Origin: CAYPKW01 sp964411425
Lineage (GTDB): Bacteria; Pseudomonadota; Alphaproteobacteria; Dongiales; Dongiaceae
Assembly: GCA_964411425.1 (NCBI GenBank)
Contig: CAYPKW010000028.1
Coordinates: 1 to 29,733 of the forward strand
Length of the DNA: 29,733 nucleotides
Direction: 5' to 3'
This document shows positions 1 to 6,854 of this stretch, in pieces. The notes beneath the pieces are model-generated. The model was not told the DNA's origin, did not search any database, and was given only the letters and a program-made list of their open reading frames with translations. Each line of letters opens with the position of its first letter. Position 1 is the stretch's first letter. A program made the translations under genes and the position numbers.

Positions 1-117
1 CTTGCCGAAGCGCCGGTGCGCGACCAGCACGCTAAACCGTTTGACGGCCTCGTGCAGCCGCGTCTGGAGCGGGCGCGGCGTGTAGAGCGGCACGTCGGTC
101 GCGGCCGAATTCGCCAT
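1..117 (-). CDS. Phage terminase large subunit, N-terminal fragment (runs off the window)
   Basis: The 39 visible residues begin MANSAATDVPLYTPRPLQT and end LVAHRRFGK, where the window stops. The stretch 'YTPRPLQ' followed about 20 residues later by 'HRRFGK' is the characteristic start of phage terminase large subunits, the ATPase-nuclease motor that packages DNA into procapsids. HRRFGK(T) is the adenine-binding/Walker A region. The ATG at 117 is the first start after an in-frame TAG six codons upstream, so the start is well fixed, although no clear Shine-Dalgarno is visible. A small terminase-like gene lies upstream on the same strand. Identification is good from the motif, but the nuclease domain and completeness cannot be seen. 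Confidence 0.85.
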   Translation of the reverse strand, partial: MANSAATDVPLYTPRPLQTRLHEAVKRFSVLVAHRRFGK

Positions 118-515
118 GAGCGATGCTGCTTGCTACGCGCGGGGTCGAGCGCCGCGCGGGTGCACTCATGCGCCCACCCGGCACCAGGGCAGCGCCGCTT
201 CGCTCCGGCGTTGTACCGAAGACGGGAGCCAAAATCACGAGCCGGATGGGTGCGAGCCCGGTCCAGAAACCTGACCTGTCGCCGCGGCGCATCGGCGTAC
301 CGCGCAGTCGACGCAGTACGCCATTCCATAATTAACGCACTATGAGCCGATCTTCCTACCTTGTCAACAGAAAAAATTCACATCGGTTACCGCCGAGTCG
401 CGATGCCGTCGCGGGGCGGTTGTCCCGCCCGCCGGTCTGCGCCGTGCCGCGGTCGGTTGCCGTCAGCGCCCAAGCACGGCCGCGCTCGACGTCAACGGCG
501 CTTCGCAGCGCGCGA
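118..515. other. Intergenic stretch between the two terminase-type genes
   Basis: About 400 bases with no convincing gene. Open frames exist on both strands, but they have the Arg/Ser-rich composition of GC-driven shadow frames. It contains a minus-strand promoter (339-367) that would give a long leader of roughly 215 bases before the terminase start at 117. This could be a decayed gene, a regulatory leader or a site for a small RNA. Nothing more specific can be supported. Confidence 0.5.
339..367 (-). promoter_or_regulatory. Sigma70-like promoter P1, reading toward the terminase large subunit
   Basis: On the minus strand an exact TTGACA (367-362) is followed by a 17-base spacer and a CATAGT -10 (344-339). 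Start of transcription is expected near 332, inside an 11-mer (323-333, ATTCCATAATT on the plus strand). The same 11-mer sits at the same offset from the -10 box of the promoter at 994-1023, so the two promoters look like duplicated copies. Confidence 0.6.
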
Positions 516-911
516 CTACCGCGCCGGCCCGCTCGCCGTGTCTCGACGCGCCGACTCGATGATGCGCTGCGCCGACGCTTCGTCGTCGACGCGTGGCGCG
601 GCCGATGGCGAACCACCCCACACTAGGCGGACGACCCGCGCCGCGTTCGGTTCATCGCGGTCCGGTCGCGCCTTGCGGTAACCCCAGTTGAGCAGCGCAC
701 TTGCCGCCGATACTCGCGCGGCCGGCGTCGCCTGCGGGTCCGTCATGACCGCCGCCAGCGCCGCCACCGCGCTCGCGGCATGGGCCCGCGCGAGTATCCG
801 CAATTCCCGGTCGCTTGGGCGGGTGCCGGGCCGACCTCGCTGGGCAATCTCGCCCGAATTCGAGTCAGCCGGCTTTTCCGCTGGCCTTGCCCCGCCGCGC
901 CGGTCCATCAT
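516..911 (-). CDS. Phage protein, terminase small subunit-like (tentative)
   Basis: Encodes about 131 residues from the ATG at 911. ATG 908 and GTGs at 923 and 971 are alternatives, and a purine-rich GAGAAGA precedes the ATG pair. The recognisable part is a segment rich in Ala and helices: 'RELRILARAHAASAVAALA', then 'MTDPQATPAARVSAASALLN', then 'WGYRKARP'. This helical pattern is common in small phage proteins encoded just upstream of terminase large subunits, where the small subunit selects DNA for packaging. Here the terminase large gene lies downstream on the same strand after a 400-base gap. No DNA-binding domain is obvious, so function is inferred from context and sequence style. Confidence 0.55.
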   Translation of the reverse strand: MMDRRGGARPAEKPADSNSGEIAQRGRPGTRPSDRELRILARAHAASAVAALAAVMTDPQATPAARVSAASALLNWGYRKARPDRDEPNAARVVRLVWGGSPSAAPRVDDEASAQRIIESARRDTASGPAR

Positions 912-993
912 TCTTCTCGCCACGGCATCGCTCCATGCGCGTGCGACGCCGAACCGGCGCCCCGGACGCACCGGTCGATTCCATAATTTACCT

Positions 994-1023
994 GTTATAC
1001 GCTTTTGTTCCTATCGTTGTCAA
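994..1023 (-). promoter_or_regulatory. Sigma70-like promoter P2, reading into the small terminase-like gene
   Basis: Minus-strand TTGACA (1023-1018), an 18-base spacer and TATAAC (999-994; 5 of 6 consensus) form one of the best promoters in the window. The -10 overlaps the TAA stop of the preceding phage gene (995-997). Transcription should start near 987, giving a leader of about 75 bases to the ATG at 911. A GCGTA half-site (1002-998) overlaps the -10, as in two other promoters of this prophage edge. Confidence 0.7.
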
Positions 1024-1627
1024 CGACAAAATCGGCGCCGCCTTGCACGAGGCTGGGCGCCTTGTGCGCCTCCATGCGACCGCGCATGCCGGCCGCGCGC
1101 CCGTAACACGCCACCAGGACCTCGAGGCCGGCCATGACCGCCGCCGCCTCGATGGCATTGCTGCGCCGGCGCGTCGGCGATTCGCGGCTGCCGGCGTCGA
1201 GGAAGCGAGGCAGGCGCCCGTACACCACAACGTTCTCGGTCGCGTCGCAGACCCGCCGCCCCGCCGCCAGCAAGCGATTCTTTCCGAGTCGGAAGAGCGT
1301 CTCGATCCGCGCCCGCGCCGCTTCGTCGATGGGAGTGCCATGGCCCGACTCGCAGTCCATCATTTGTTGATAGATGCGCTCGCAACTGATCGATGTGCGA
1401 CCGATCGTAACGCCGTACAGGAACGCGTAGTAACAGCCGGCATCGTGCTGCGGACCGTCGATCAAGCCGCGCGTCAGCATGACACCCAAGGGATACTCGC
1501 TCAGCGCCGGATCGCCGCCTTGCGCCAGCGCCGCCCGCTTGACCTGCAGTTCGGCCGTGCCGCGGTCGATGTCGTGGCGCATCGCCGGTGGCCGGCCGCG
1601 GCGCGCATAGCCGTGCCATGGATTCAT
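995..1627 (-). CDS. Conserved phage-type protein of unknown function
   Basis: Encodes 210 residues from the ATG at 1627, which has a strong Shine-Dalgarno (GGGAGGG about 10 bases upstream). A longer frame to 1693 exists, but it would begin inside the promoter. Visible features are an N-terminal 'WHGYARRGRPPAMRHDIDRG', a central 'DPALSEYPLGVMLTRGLI' followed by 'YYAFLYGVTIGRTS', and a basic, helical C-terminal half. The central block resembles hypothetical proteins found beside terminase genes in alphaproteobacterial prophages. I recognise no enzymatic domain. It is transcribed divergently from the repressor gene, is the first gene of the prophage's leftward unit and is probably repressor-controlled. 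A replication, packaging or regulatory role are all possible. Confidence 0.65.
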   Translation of the reverse strand: MNPWHGYARRGRPPAMRHDIDRGTAELQVKRAALAQGGDPALSEYPLGVMLTRGLIDGPQHDAGCYYAFLYGVTIGRTSISCERIYQQMMDCESGHGTPIDEAARARIETLFRLGKNRLLAAGRRVCDATENVVVYGRLPRFLDAGSRESPTRRRSNAIEAAAVMAGLEVLVACYGRAAGMRGRMEAHKAPSLVQGGADFVVDNDRNKSV

Positions 1628-1664
1628 GGGGTCTTGCCCTCCCTGCCGAATCGCGTGTACGCAG

Positions 1665-1693
1665 AACTTACGCATATACGACGCAGTTGTCAA
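1665..1693 (-). promoter_or_regulatory. Leftward prophage promoter
   Basis: Minus-strand TTGACA (1693-1688), a 17-base spacer and a weak TAAGTT -10 (1670-1665) preceded by GCG. The start would be near 1658, about 30 bases before the ATG at 1627 and its strong ribosome site. TACGC half-sites cover both the -10 and the start region. Confidence 0.5.
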
Positions 1694-1708
1694 GAAGCAA
1701 AACGCGTA

Positions 1709-1737
1709 TTGAATTTGCGGCAGCGCTATGCGAGACT
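1709..1737 (+). promoter_or_regulatory. Candidate promoter for the repressor gene (possibly leaderless)
   Basis: TTGAAT (1709-1714), a 17-base spacer and a weak GAGACT (1732-1737). Transcription would start at about 1744, essentially at the ATG at 1745. No Shine-Dalgarno precedes that ATG. Leaderless maintenance transcripts are known for the lambda cI gene from PRM. The -10 match is poor, so this is tentative. Confidence 0.35.
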
Positions 1738-1744
1738 ACGCGCC

Positions 1745-2416
1745 ATGGCCGTGGAAGTGTCCGAGGTCGCCCGCCGCCTCAAGGCCCTGCGCGAGCAGTC
1801 GGGCCTGCCGATGCGCGTCGTCGCGGAGGGGCTGGGCTGGACGCTGACCCGCTACCAGCACTACGAGGATCGCTACCGGCGGCCCTACCTGCCGGTCGAT
1901 CTCGCCCGCAAGCTGGCCGATATCTTTCGAGTCAAGGGAGTGGACCCGCGCGCCGTGTTGGAGCTGGCCGGGCTGGACCGGGCGCCGCCAGTGCAGCCGG
2001 GACTGCCGGAGCACCCCTCGATGGCGCCCGCGGCGCGCGACTTGCCGGTCACGGGGACCGTCAAGGGCGGTGCGGAAGGCTTCTATTTCAACGAAGGCGA
2101 TCCGAAGGAGTTCGTCGTGCGTCCCGCCACCCTGGCGGGCGTCGCCAACGCCTTCGCCCTCTACGTCCACGGCGACAGCATGGAGCCGCGGTACTACGCC
2201 GGCGAAATCGTTTACGTCAACCCGAACCGGCCGCTGACGCGGTCATGCTTCGTCGCCGTCGAGATGCAGGACGGCCAGGGCATGATCAAGCAGTTCCAGC
2301 GCCGCAGCGACGAACAGGTCATTTTGCACCAGTTCAACCCGGCGAAAGACATCCGGCTGGCGGCGCGCGAGGTAAAGCGGATTTATCGCATCACCGGCTC
2401 GGGCGAGAACGCCTGA
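1745..2416 (+). CDS. CI/LexA-like phage repressor (XRE helix-turn-helix plus S24 peptidase domain)
   Basis: Encodes 223 residues. Residues 5-75 form an N-terminal helix-turn-helix of XRE type ('RRLKALREQSGLPMRVVAEG', then 'YQHYE'). Residues 98-220 form an S24 LexA-like domain. The catalytic serine is S145 in 'HGDSMEP' and the lysine is K182 in 'GMIKQF'. Such repressors hold a prophage silent and may self-cleave when RecA is activated by DNA damage. At the expected cleavage site ('TGTVKGGAEG') the usual Ala-Gly or Cys-Gly is replaced by Gly-Gly (108-109), so self-cleavage may be weak or absent. The start at 1745 fits the helix-turn-helix; the much longer open frame upstream is a shadow. The gene is divergent from the phage genes to the left. 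Confidence 0.92.
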   Translation: MAVEVSEVARRLKALREQSGLPMRVVAEGLGWTLTRYQHYEDRYRRPYLPVDLARKLADIFRVKGVDPRAVLELAGLDRAPPVQPGLPEHPSMAPAARDLPVTGTVKGGAEGFYFNEGDPKEFVVRPATLAGVANAFALYVHGDSMEPRYYAGEIVYVNPNRPLTRSCFVAVEMQDGQGMIKQFQRRSDEQVILHQFNPAKDIRLAAREVKRIYRITGSGENA

Positions 2417-2462
2417 GGCAGCCGCCGGTTTATCTTCTTTGCGTAAAACTCTGGACGAGGCC

Positions 2463-2491
2463 TTGACAGGATTACGCGTTGAGCGTAGTAT
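2463..2491 (+). promoter_or_regulatory. Promoter with embedded TACGC-N5-GCGTA operator
   Basis: TTGACA (2463-2468), a 17-base spacer and TAGTAT (2486-2491). The spacer and -10 contain a perfect inverted repeat, TACGC (2473-2477), five bases, GCGTA (2483-2487). The same half-sites occur beside the repressor gene, so this promoter is probably repressed by it. It drives the small gene at 2527. Confidence 0.7.
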
Positions 2492-2526
2492 GTCGAGGTT
2501 GCAGCCACTGCCCGCGGGAGGCATCC

Positions 2527-2796
2527 ATGGCGTTTCGCTCCAGGGATCTCAGCGTCCTTGCCTATGCCAACGGTTTCACCCTCTGGCATTACCGCACGCA
2601 AGACGGGATCGAGTCGCTGCTCGGGCTCGGGGCCGAGTCGGGCGGTGAACCCGGCTATTTCGGGTCCGCCAACGACATGCTGCGCGCAGGCGACCAGATC
2701 ATCGTCAACATGTGGCGAGATGAGCGGCCGGCGATCGTCAACCTCGTGGTCGATACCGTAGGGCAGCAAGGAACGGTCGGCGTGCGGGCGGTTTGA
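2527..2796 (+). CDS. Small phage-associated protein ('AYANGFTLWHY' type)
   Basis: Encodes 89 residues. The ATG at 2527 has a GGGAGG ribosome site at 2516-2521; a longer frame from 2479 would start inside the promoter and is rejected. The sequence runs 'RDLSVLAYANGFTLWHYRT', then 'GYFGSANDMLRAGDQIIVN', and ends in short beta-type segments. From memory this matches a small family seen in alphaproteobacterial prophages and gene-transfer-like regions, often near structural genes. Its biochemical role is not known to me. It sits at the outer edge of the prophage behind an operator-bearing promoter, suggesting repressor control. There is no signal peptide or membrane segment. Confidence 0.75.
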   Translation: MAFRSRDLSVLAYANGFTLWHYRTQDGIESLLGLGAESGGEPGYFGSANDMLRAGDQIIVNMWRDERPAIVNLVVDTVGQQGTVGVRAV

Positions 2797-2810
2797 GACG
2801 CGCGGAGATG

Positions 2811-3044
2811 CTACTCGGCGCCCGTATAGGCGCCGATCAACCTGTTCGATTCGCCCGCCAGCGGCTTGGCAAGACAGTCGGCCTCGGCCAAGGTGCGATA
2901 ACAGTAGACCGGCGGCGGCAATGCCAGCCGGTCGCGGCGAGCGATGCCCGCCTCCAGCAGTTGCGTTTCGCTCTTGCCGCCTTGGCCGTACGGGTCACAG
3001 GCGCCGGCCAGCACGGCAAGGGCGAGCACGACGATCCAGCGCAT
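2811..3044 (-). CDS. Small lipoprotein of unknown function
   Basis: Encodes 77 residues. The N-terminus MRWIVVLALAVLAGAC is a lipoprotein signal peptide with Cys16 as the lipidated residue. The mature part of about 62 residues contains 'LPPPVYCYRTLAEADC' with two further cysteines that could form a disulfide. After processing it should be anchored to a membrane facing the periplasm. It lies 74 bases downstream of the acuI-like gene on the same strand and may be cotranscribed. The neighbouring phage gene converges on it, so 2797-2810 marks the border between prophage and chromosome. I cannot name a function. Confidence 0.75.
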   Translation of the reverse strand: MRWIVVLALAVLAGACDPYGQGGKSETQLLEAGIARRDRLALPPPVYCYRTLAEADCLAKPLAGESNRLIGAYTGAE

Positions 3045-3118
3045 GTCCGGTTTGCCTTTCCCGTCCCCGGCGGACGGCCCGCGATCGATCCTATCGTCGC
3101 GCCGGCGCGCCGCCGCCG

Positions 3119-4111
3119 TCAAACGTTCACATCGATGACGACGCGCCCCCTGATCTTGCCGGCCAGTATTCGCGGCCCCAGTTCGGTGAGGTCCTTGAGG
3201 GTCGCCGGTTCGATCATGGCGTCGAGTTTTTCCGCCGGCAAGTCGCGCGCCAGCCGGGTCCAGGCGGCCCTGCGCCGGTCGCTGGGGCACAGCACCGAAT
3301 CGATGCCCAGTAGATTGACCCCGCGCAGCAGGAACGGGAGCACGGTGGTCTCCAGCTTGCTGCCGCCGGCGAGCCCGCACGCGGCGACCGCGCCGCCGTA
3401 TTTGAGGCCGGCGAGCGCCGAGGCGAGCGTCGAGCCGCCCACGGCATCGACGCAACCCGCCCAGCGCTCCGGGTCGAGCGGCTTCCCGGAGGGCGTCGCC
3501 AGCGCGCCCCGGTCGATGATCTCCACCGCGCCGAGGCGCCGCAGGTACTCGTGGGTCTCCGCCCGGCCGGTCGAGGCGACGACGCGGTAGCCGAGTCGGG
3601 CCAATGTCGCGGTGGCAACGCTGCCGAGCCCCCCGGCGGCACCGGTCACCAGCACGTCGCCGCGCTCGGGCGTCACGCCATGCGCTTCGAGGGCCATGAC
3701 CGCCAGCATGGCGGTAAAACCGGCGGTGCCGATCGCCATGGCGCGACGCGGCGTAAGGCCGGGCGGCAGCGGCACCAGCCACTCGCCCTTGACGCGCGCC
3801 TTCTGCGCGTACCCGCCCCACTGCAGTTCGCCGACGCGCCAGCCAGTCAGGATCACCGCATCGCCCGCCTTCCAGGCCGCGTTGTCGGACGCCTCGACGG
3901 TGCCCGCGAAATCGACGCCCGGCACATGCGGGTACCGGCGCACCAGCCGTCCCAGGCCGCCGAGGATCATTCCGTCCTTGTAGTTGAGGGTCGAGTATTG
4001 GATCGCCACGATCACGTCGCCCTGAGGCAGCGCGTCGGCCGTTAGCGGCCGCACAGCCGCCGTGACTTTGCCGTCCTTCTCGTCCAACACGAGCGCGTTA
4101 AAATTTGTCAA
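3119..4111 (-). CDS. acuI: AcuI/YhdH-type acryloyl-CoA reductase (MDR-family oxidoreductase)
   Basis: Encodes 330 residues, the usual length for the family. This is a zinc-independent medium-chain dehydrogenase/reductase. The opening 'FNALVLDEKDGKV', 'YSTLNYKDGMILGG' (residues 39-52) and 'PHVPGVDFAGTV' (61-72) are hallmarks of the YhdH/AcuI group. The nucleotide-binding loop is 'VTGAAGGLGSVA' near residue 155. AcuI reduces acryloyl-CoA to propionyl-CoA with NADPH, both in propionate/DMSP metabolism and to detoxify acrylate. The gene starts 28 bases after a thiolase gene on the same strand and is probably cotranscribed with it, which fits acyl-CoA metabolism. Substrate specificity is inferred from the family. 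Confidence 0.88.
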   Translation of the reverse strand: MTNFNALVLDEKDGKVTAAVRPLTADALPQGDVIVAIQYSTLNYKDGMILGGLGRLVRRYPHVPGVDFAGTVEASDNAAWKAGDAVILTGWRVGELQWGGYAQKARVKGEWLVPLPPGLTPRRAMAIGTAGFTAMLAVMALEAHGVTPERGDVLVTGAAGGLGSVATATLARLGYRVVASTGRAETHEYLRRLGAVEIIDRGALATPSGKPLDPERWAGCVDAVGGSTLASALAGLKYGGAVAACGLAGGSKLETTVLPFLLRGVNLLGIDSVLCPSDRRRAAWTRLARDLPAEKLDAMIEPATLKDLTELGPRILAGKIRGRVVIDVNV

Positions 4112-4139
4112 CTCCCGGCAACTCCTGTTCGAAGCGTCG

Positions 4140-5309
4140 CTAGAACCTGAGCGGCTCGACGATGCTCACGTAATTGGCGACCGCGGCCCCCCCCATGTTG
4201 AACACGCCGACGAGGCAGGCGTCCTTGATCTGCATGTCGCCCGCCTGGCCCGTCGCCTGCATGGCCGCCATGACGTGCATCGAAACGCCGGTGGCGCCGA
4301 TCGGGTGGCCCTTGGACTTCAACCCGCCGGAAGGGTTCACCGGCAGCCTGCCGTCGCGCTCGGTCCAGCCCTCGCGGACGGCGCGCGCGCCCTGCCCTCG
4401 CGGCACCAGTCCCATCGCCTCGTATTCAATGAGCTCGGCGATGGTGAAACAATCATGGGTCTCGACCAGGCTGAGATCGTCGAGGGCGAGGTTCGTTGCG
4501 GCGAACGCCCGCCGCCAAGCGAGCGCCGCTCCCTCGAACAGGGTCGCATCGCGCCCACTCATCGGCAGAAAGTCGTTGACCTGCTCGCTGGCGCGGAAGA
4601 CGACCGCCTTGCGGCGGCCGAGCGCCGTGTCGATATCGGCCAGCACCACCGCGGCCGCCCCGTCGGACACCAAGCTGCAGTCGGTGCGCTTCAACGGTCC
4701 CGCCACGATGGGATTCTTCTCCGAAACAGTGCGGCAGAACTCGTAGCCCAGGTCCTTGCGCATCTGCGCGTACGGGTTGGCCACGCCGTTCCGATGGTTC
4801 TTGGCGGCGATCAACGCCAGCGCGTCGGACTGGTCCCCATGCTTTTGAAAATACTGCTGTGCGATGCGCCCGAACAGGCCGGCGAATCCCCCCTCGATTC
4901 CGGCCTCCTCCTTGACGTAGCTCGCCTTCAGGAGATTGGCGCCGATCTCGGCCGTGGATGCGTCGGTCATCTTCTCGACCCCAACCACCAGGACCATGCG
5001 AGACCTGCGGGCCGCGATGCTGTTGAGACCCGCATGGATCGCGGCGCTGCCGGTGGCGCAGGCGTTCTCGACCCTGGTCGCCGGCTTGAAGCGCAGGCCT
5101 GGCGCTTTCTGCATCACCAGAGAGGCGGGAAAGTCCTGCCGCGAGAAGCCGGCATTGAAATGACCGACGAACACCTCGTCGATGTCGTCGGGGCCAACTC
5201 CGGCGTCGGTGAGCGCGCCTTGTACCGCGGCGCCGATCAACGATTCGACGTCCTCGCCGTCCCGGCGACCGAACCGGGTATGGCTCCAGCCGATCATGCA
5301 CGCGCTCAT
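4140..5309 (-). CDS. Thiolase-family acyl-CoA acetyltransferase (SCP2-thiolase type)
   Basis: Encodes 389 residues. The ATG at 5309 follows GGAGG, and a -10 box lies 36-41 bases further upstream; the longer frame to 5375 overlaps that promoter and is rejected. The catalytic cysteine is C84 in 'ENACATGSAA'. The general-base histidine is H335 in 'SKGHPIGATG', and the C-terminal cysteine region is 'ACLVGVFNMGGAA' (C365). The 'ENACATGS' loop and the 'GVFNMGG' ending are typical of the lipid-transfer-like (SCP2) thiolases rather than the PhaA type. It probably cleaves or condenses acyl-CoA thioesters; the natural substrate is unknown. The acuI-like gene follows in the same direction. Confidence 0.9.
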   Translation of the reverse strand: MSACMIGWSHTRFGRRDGEDVESLIGAAVQGALTDAGVGPDDIDEVFVGHFNAGFSRQDFPASLVMQKAPGLRFKPATRVENACATGSAAIHAGLNSIAARRSRMVLVVGVEKMTDASTAEIGANLLKASYVKEEAGIEGGFAGLFGRIAQQYFQKHGDQSDALALIAAKNHRNGVANPYAQMRKDLGYEFCRTVSEKNPIVAGPLKRTDCSLVSDGAAAVVLADIDTALGRRKAVVFRASEQVNDFLPMSGRDATLFEGAALAWRRAFAATNLALDDLSLVETHDCFTIAELIEYEAMGLVPRGQGARAVREGWTERDGRLPVNPSGGLKSKGHPIGATGVSMHVMAAMQATGQAGDMQIKDACLVGVFNMGGAAVANYVSIVEPLRF

Positions 5310-5344
5310 CGCAGGAACGCCTCCAGAAGCAGTCTCGATCGGGC

Positions 5345-5373
5345 AGTATAGCAGCAGGCGGGGTCGGCTAACC
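5345..5373 (-). promoter_or_regulatory. Candidate promoter for the thiolase-acuI unit
   Basis: TATACT (5350-5345) is a 5 of 6 match to the -10 consensus. The sequence 17 bases upstream (GGTTAG, 5373-5368) is a poor -35. Expected start is near 5338, giving a leader of about 30 bases with GGAGG before the ATG at 5309. Confidence 0.4.
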
Positions 5374-5387
5374 AAGCCGATCGGGGG

Positions 5388-6713
5388 CTATGCCAGGCAC
5401 TCGGCGAAGCGCACCGGCTCGCCCGCGGGGCCGCCCACCGGCTCGTCCTCCCGCATGACGATGCGCCCGCGCACGACCGTCGCCATTGGCCAGCCGGTCA
5501 CCGTCATGCCGTCGAATGGCGTCCAGGCGCACCGGCTGGCGATCCAGCGATTGGTGATGGTCCGCCTTGCCTTGAGATCGACCAGCGTCAGGTCCGCGTC
5601 GTACCCGACCGCGATCCGTCCCTTGCACGCGATGCCGTAAACGCGGGCAGGGCCGGCGCTCGTCAGGTCCACCAGCCGTTCCAGGCTTAGCCGCCCGGCA
5701 TGGCGCCGATCGAGTAGCAACGCTAACAGCGTCTGGACCCCGGGCATGCCGGACGGGCTCTCTGGGTAGGGTTTCGTCTTCTCTTGCATCGTGTGCGGCG
5801 CGTGATCGGAGCCGATCACGTCCACGATCCCCTGGTCGACGGCGTGCCAGAGCGCATCCCGGTGGCGCGCGTCCCGAATCGGCGGGTTCATCTGCGCGAG
5901 GGTCCCCAGGCGCTCGTAACATTCCGGCGCCGCCAGCACCAGGTGCTGCGGCGTGACTTCGACAGTTGCAATGTCCTTGTGGTCTTTGAGGATCTCCATC
6001 TCCTCCGCCGTGCTGACGTGCAGCACGTGCACCCGCCGCCTTGCCTGCCTGGCGAGCCCCAGCAGGCGCCGCGTGGCCATGATCGCGGTCTCGGCATCGC
6101 GCCATTCGGCGTGGCGGCGCGGGTCGGCGCCGTCCTGCGCCAGGGCTGCGCGCTGGCGCAGTCGGAACTCGTCCTCGGCGTGCACCGCGACCCGACGAGT
6201 GCCACTGTGCAGCACCCTGCGCAGCGTTTCGTCGTCGGCCACCAGGAGGTCGCCGGTCGAGCTGCCCATGAACACCTTGATCCCGGCGCAACCCCGCTGT
6301 CGCTCGAGCGTGCCGAGCTCGGCGACGTTCTCCGCGCTGGCGCCGACGAAGAACGCTATGTCGCATCGCGCGCGCCCCTTGGCTCGCGCGAACTTGTCGG
6401 CCAGCCGCTCGGTCGTGGTCGTGGGCGGGTTCGTATTCGGCATCTCGAACACCGCGGTGACGCCGCCCAGCACCGCGGCCGTCGTGCCGGTCGCTATGTC
6501 CTCCTTGTGCTCCAGGCCCGGCTCCCGGAAATGCACTTGGCTGTCTATGACGCCCGGCAGCACGTGCAGGCCGGCGGCGTCGAGGGTCTGGGCGGCGGCA
6601 CCTTCCACGCGCCCGACCGCGGCGATCCTGCCGTTGGCGACGGCGATGTCCGCCGGGGCGGTGCCGTTCGGGGTCACCGCGACGCCTCCCCTCACAATCA
6701 ACTCATACAGCAT
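5388..6713 (-). CDS. pyrC: Dihydroorotase (class I, PyrC type)
   Basis: Encodes 441 residues of the amidohydrolase superfamily. Landmarks are 'GVIDSQVHFREPG' (54-66), the lysine K146 in 'GIKVFMGSS', H178 in 'VHAED', 'VHVLHVSTAEE' near 228-238 and the catalytic aspartate D303 in 'GSDHAPH'. The enzyme closes N-carbamoyl-aspartate to dihydroorotate in pyrimidine synthesis. The usual HxH metal motif reads Gln-Val-His (59-61). To my knowledge this QVH form is shared by many alphaproteobacterial proteins annotated as dihydroorotase, so it may be a subfamily trait. Allantoinase or hydantoinase is the main alternative. It is divergent from ygfZ. Confidence 0.87.
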   Translation of the reverse strand: MLYELIVRGGVAVTPNGTAPADIAVANGRIAAVGRVEGAAAQTLDAAGLHVLPGVIDSQVHFREPGLEHKEDIATGTTAAVLGGVTAVFEMPNTNPPTTTTERLADKFARAKGRARCDIAFFVGASAENVAELGTLERQRGCAGIKVFMGSSTGDLLVADDETLRRVLHSGTRRVAVHAEDEFRLRQRAALAQDGADPRRHAEWRDAETAIMATRRLLGLARQARRRVHVLHVSTAEEMEILKDHKDIATVEVTPQHLVLAAPECYERLGTLAQMNPPIRDARHRDALWHAVDQGIVDVIGSDHAPHTMQEKTKPYPESPSGMPGVQTLLALLLDRRHAGRLSLERLVDLTSAGPARVYGIACKGRIAVGYDADLTLVDLKARRTITNRWIASRCAWTPFDGMTVTGWPMATVVRGRIVMREDEPVGGPAGEPVRFAECLA

Positions 6714-6854
6714 CGCGACCGGCCCCTCCCGCCGCCACCCTTAGCCTGTCGCCCGGTGGGCCGGCAAGGCGCCGCAAAATTCATTCTCTTGCCAACACGC
6801 CCGCTATCGCCGATTTTTCGATCCCGGCTACGCCGCCGAACGCGGAGTTTGCCA

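Larger units (their letters stand above)
1658..1741. promoter_or_regulatory. Divergent control region with recurrent TACGC/GCGTA half-sites
   Basis: The region between the repressor and the leftward phage gene holds four TACGC or GCGTA pentamers: 1658-1662, 1669-1673, 1704-1708 (inverted) and 1737-1741. Far fewer would be expected by chance in 84 bases. The same half-site forms a perfect inverted pair in the promoter at 2463-2491 and overlaps the -10 of the promoter at 994-1023. Inference: these are binding sites of the adjacent CI-like repressor. Confidence 0.5.

Noticed and set aside
868..984. Short leaderless frame from the ATG at 984 just after the promoter at 994-1023
   Set aside because: It ends after about 39 codons, has no recognisable sequence and overlaps the start of the small terminase-like gene in another frame.
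815..1744. Long plus-strand extension of the repressor frame
   Set aside because: It is antisense to two phage genes and passes through the divergent promoter region; the helix-turn-helix starts right after the ATG at 1745.
2797..2810. Prophage attachment site at the phage/chromosome border
   Set aside because: Only 14 bases separate the convergent genes and the other end of the prophage is outside the window, so no repeat pair can be tested.
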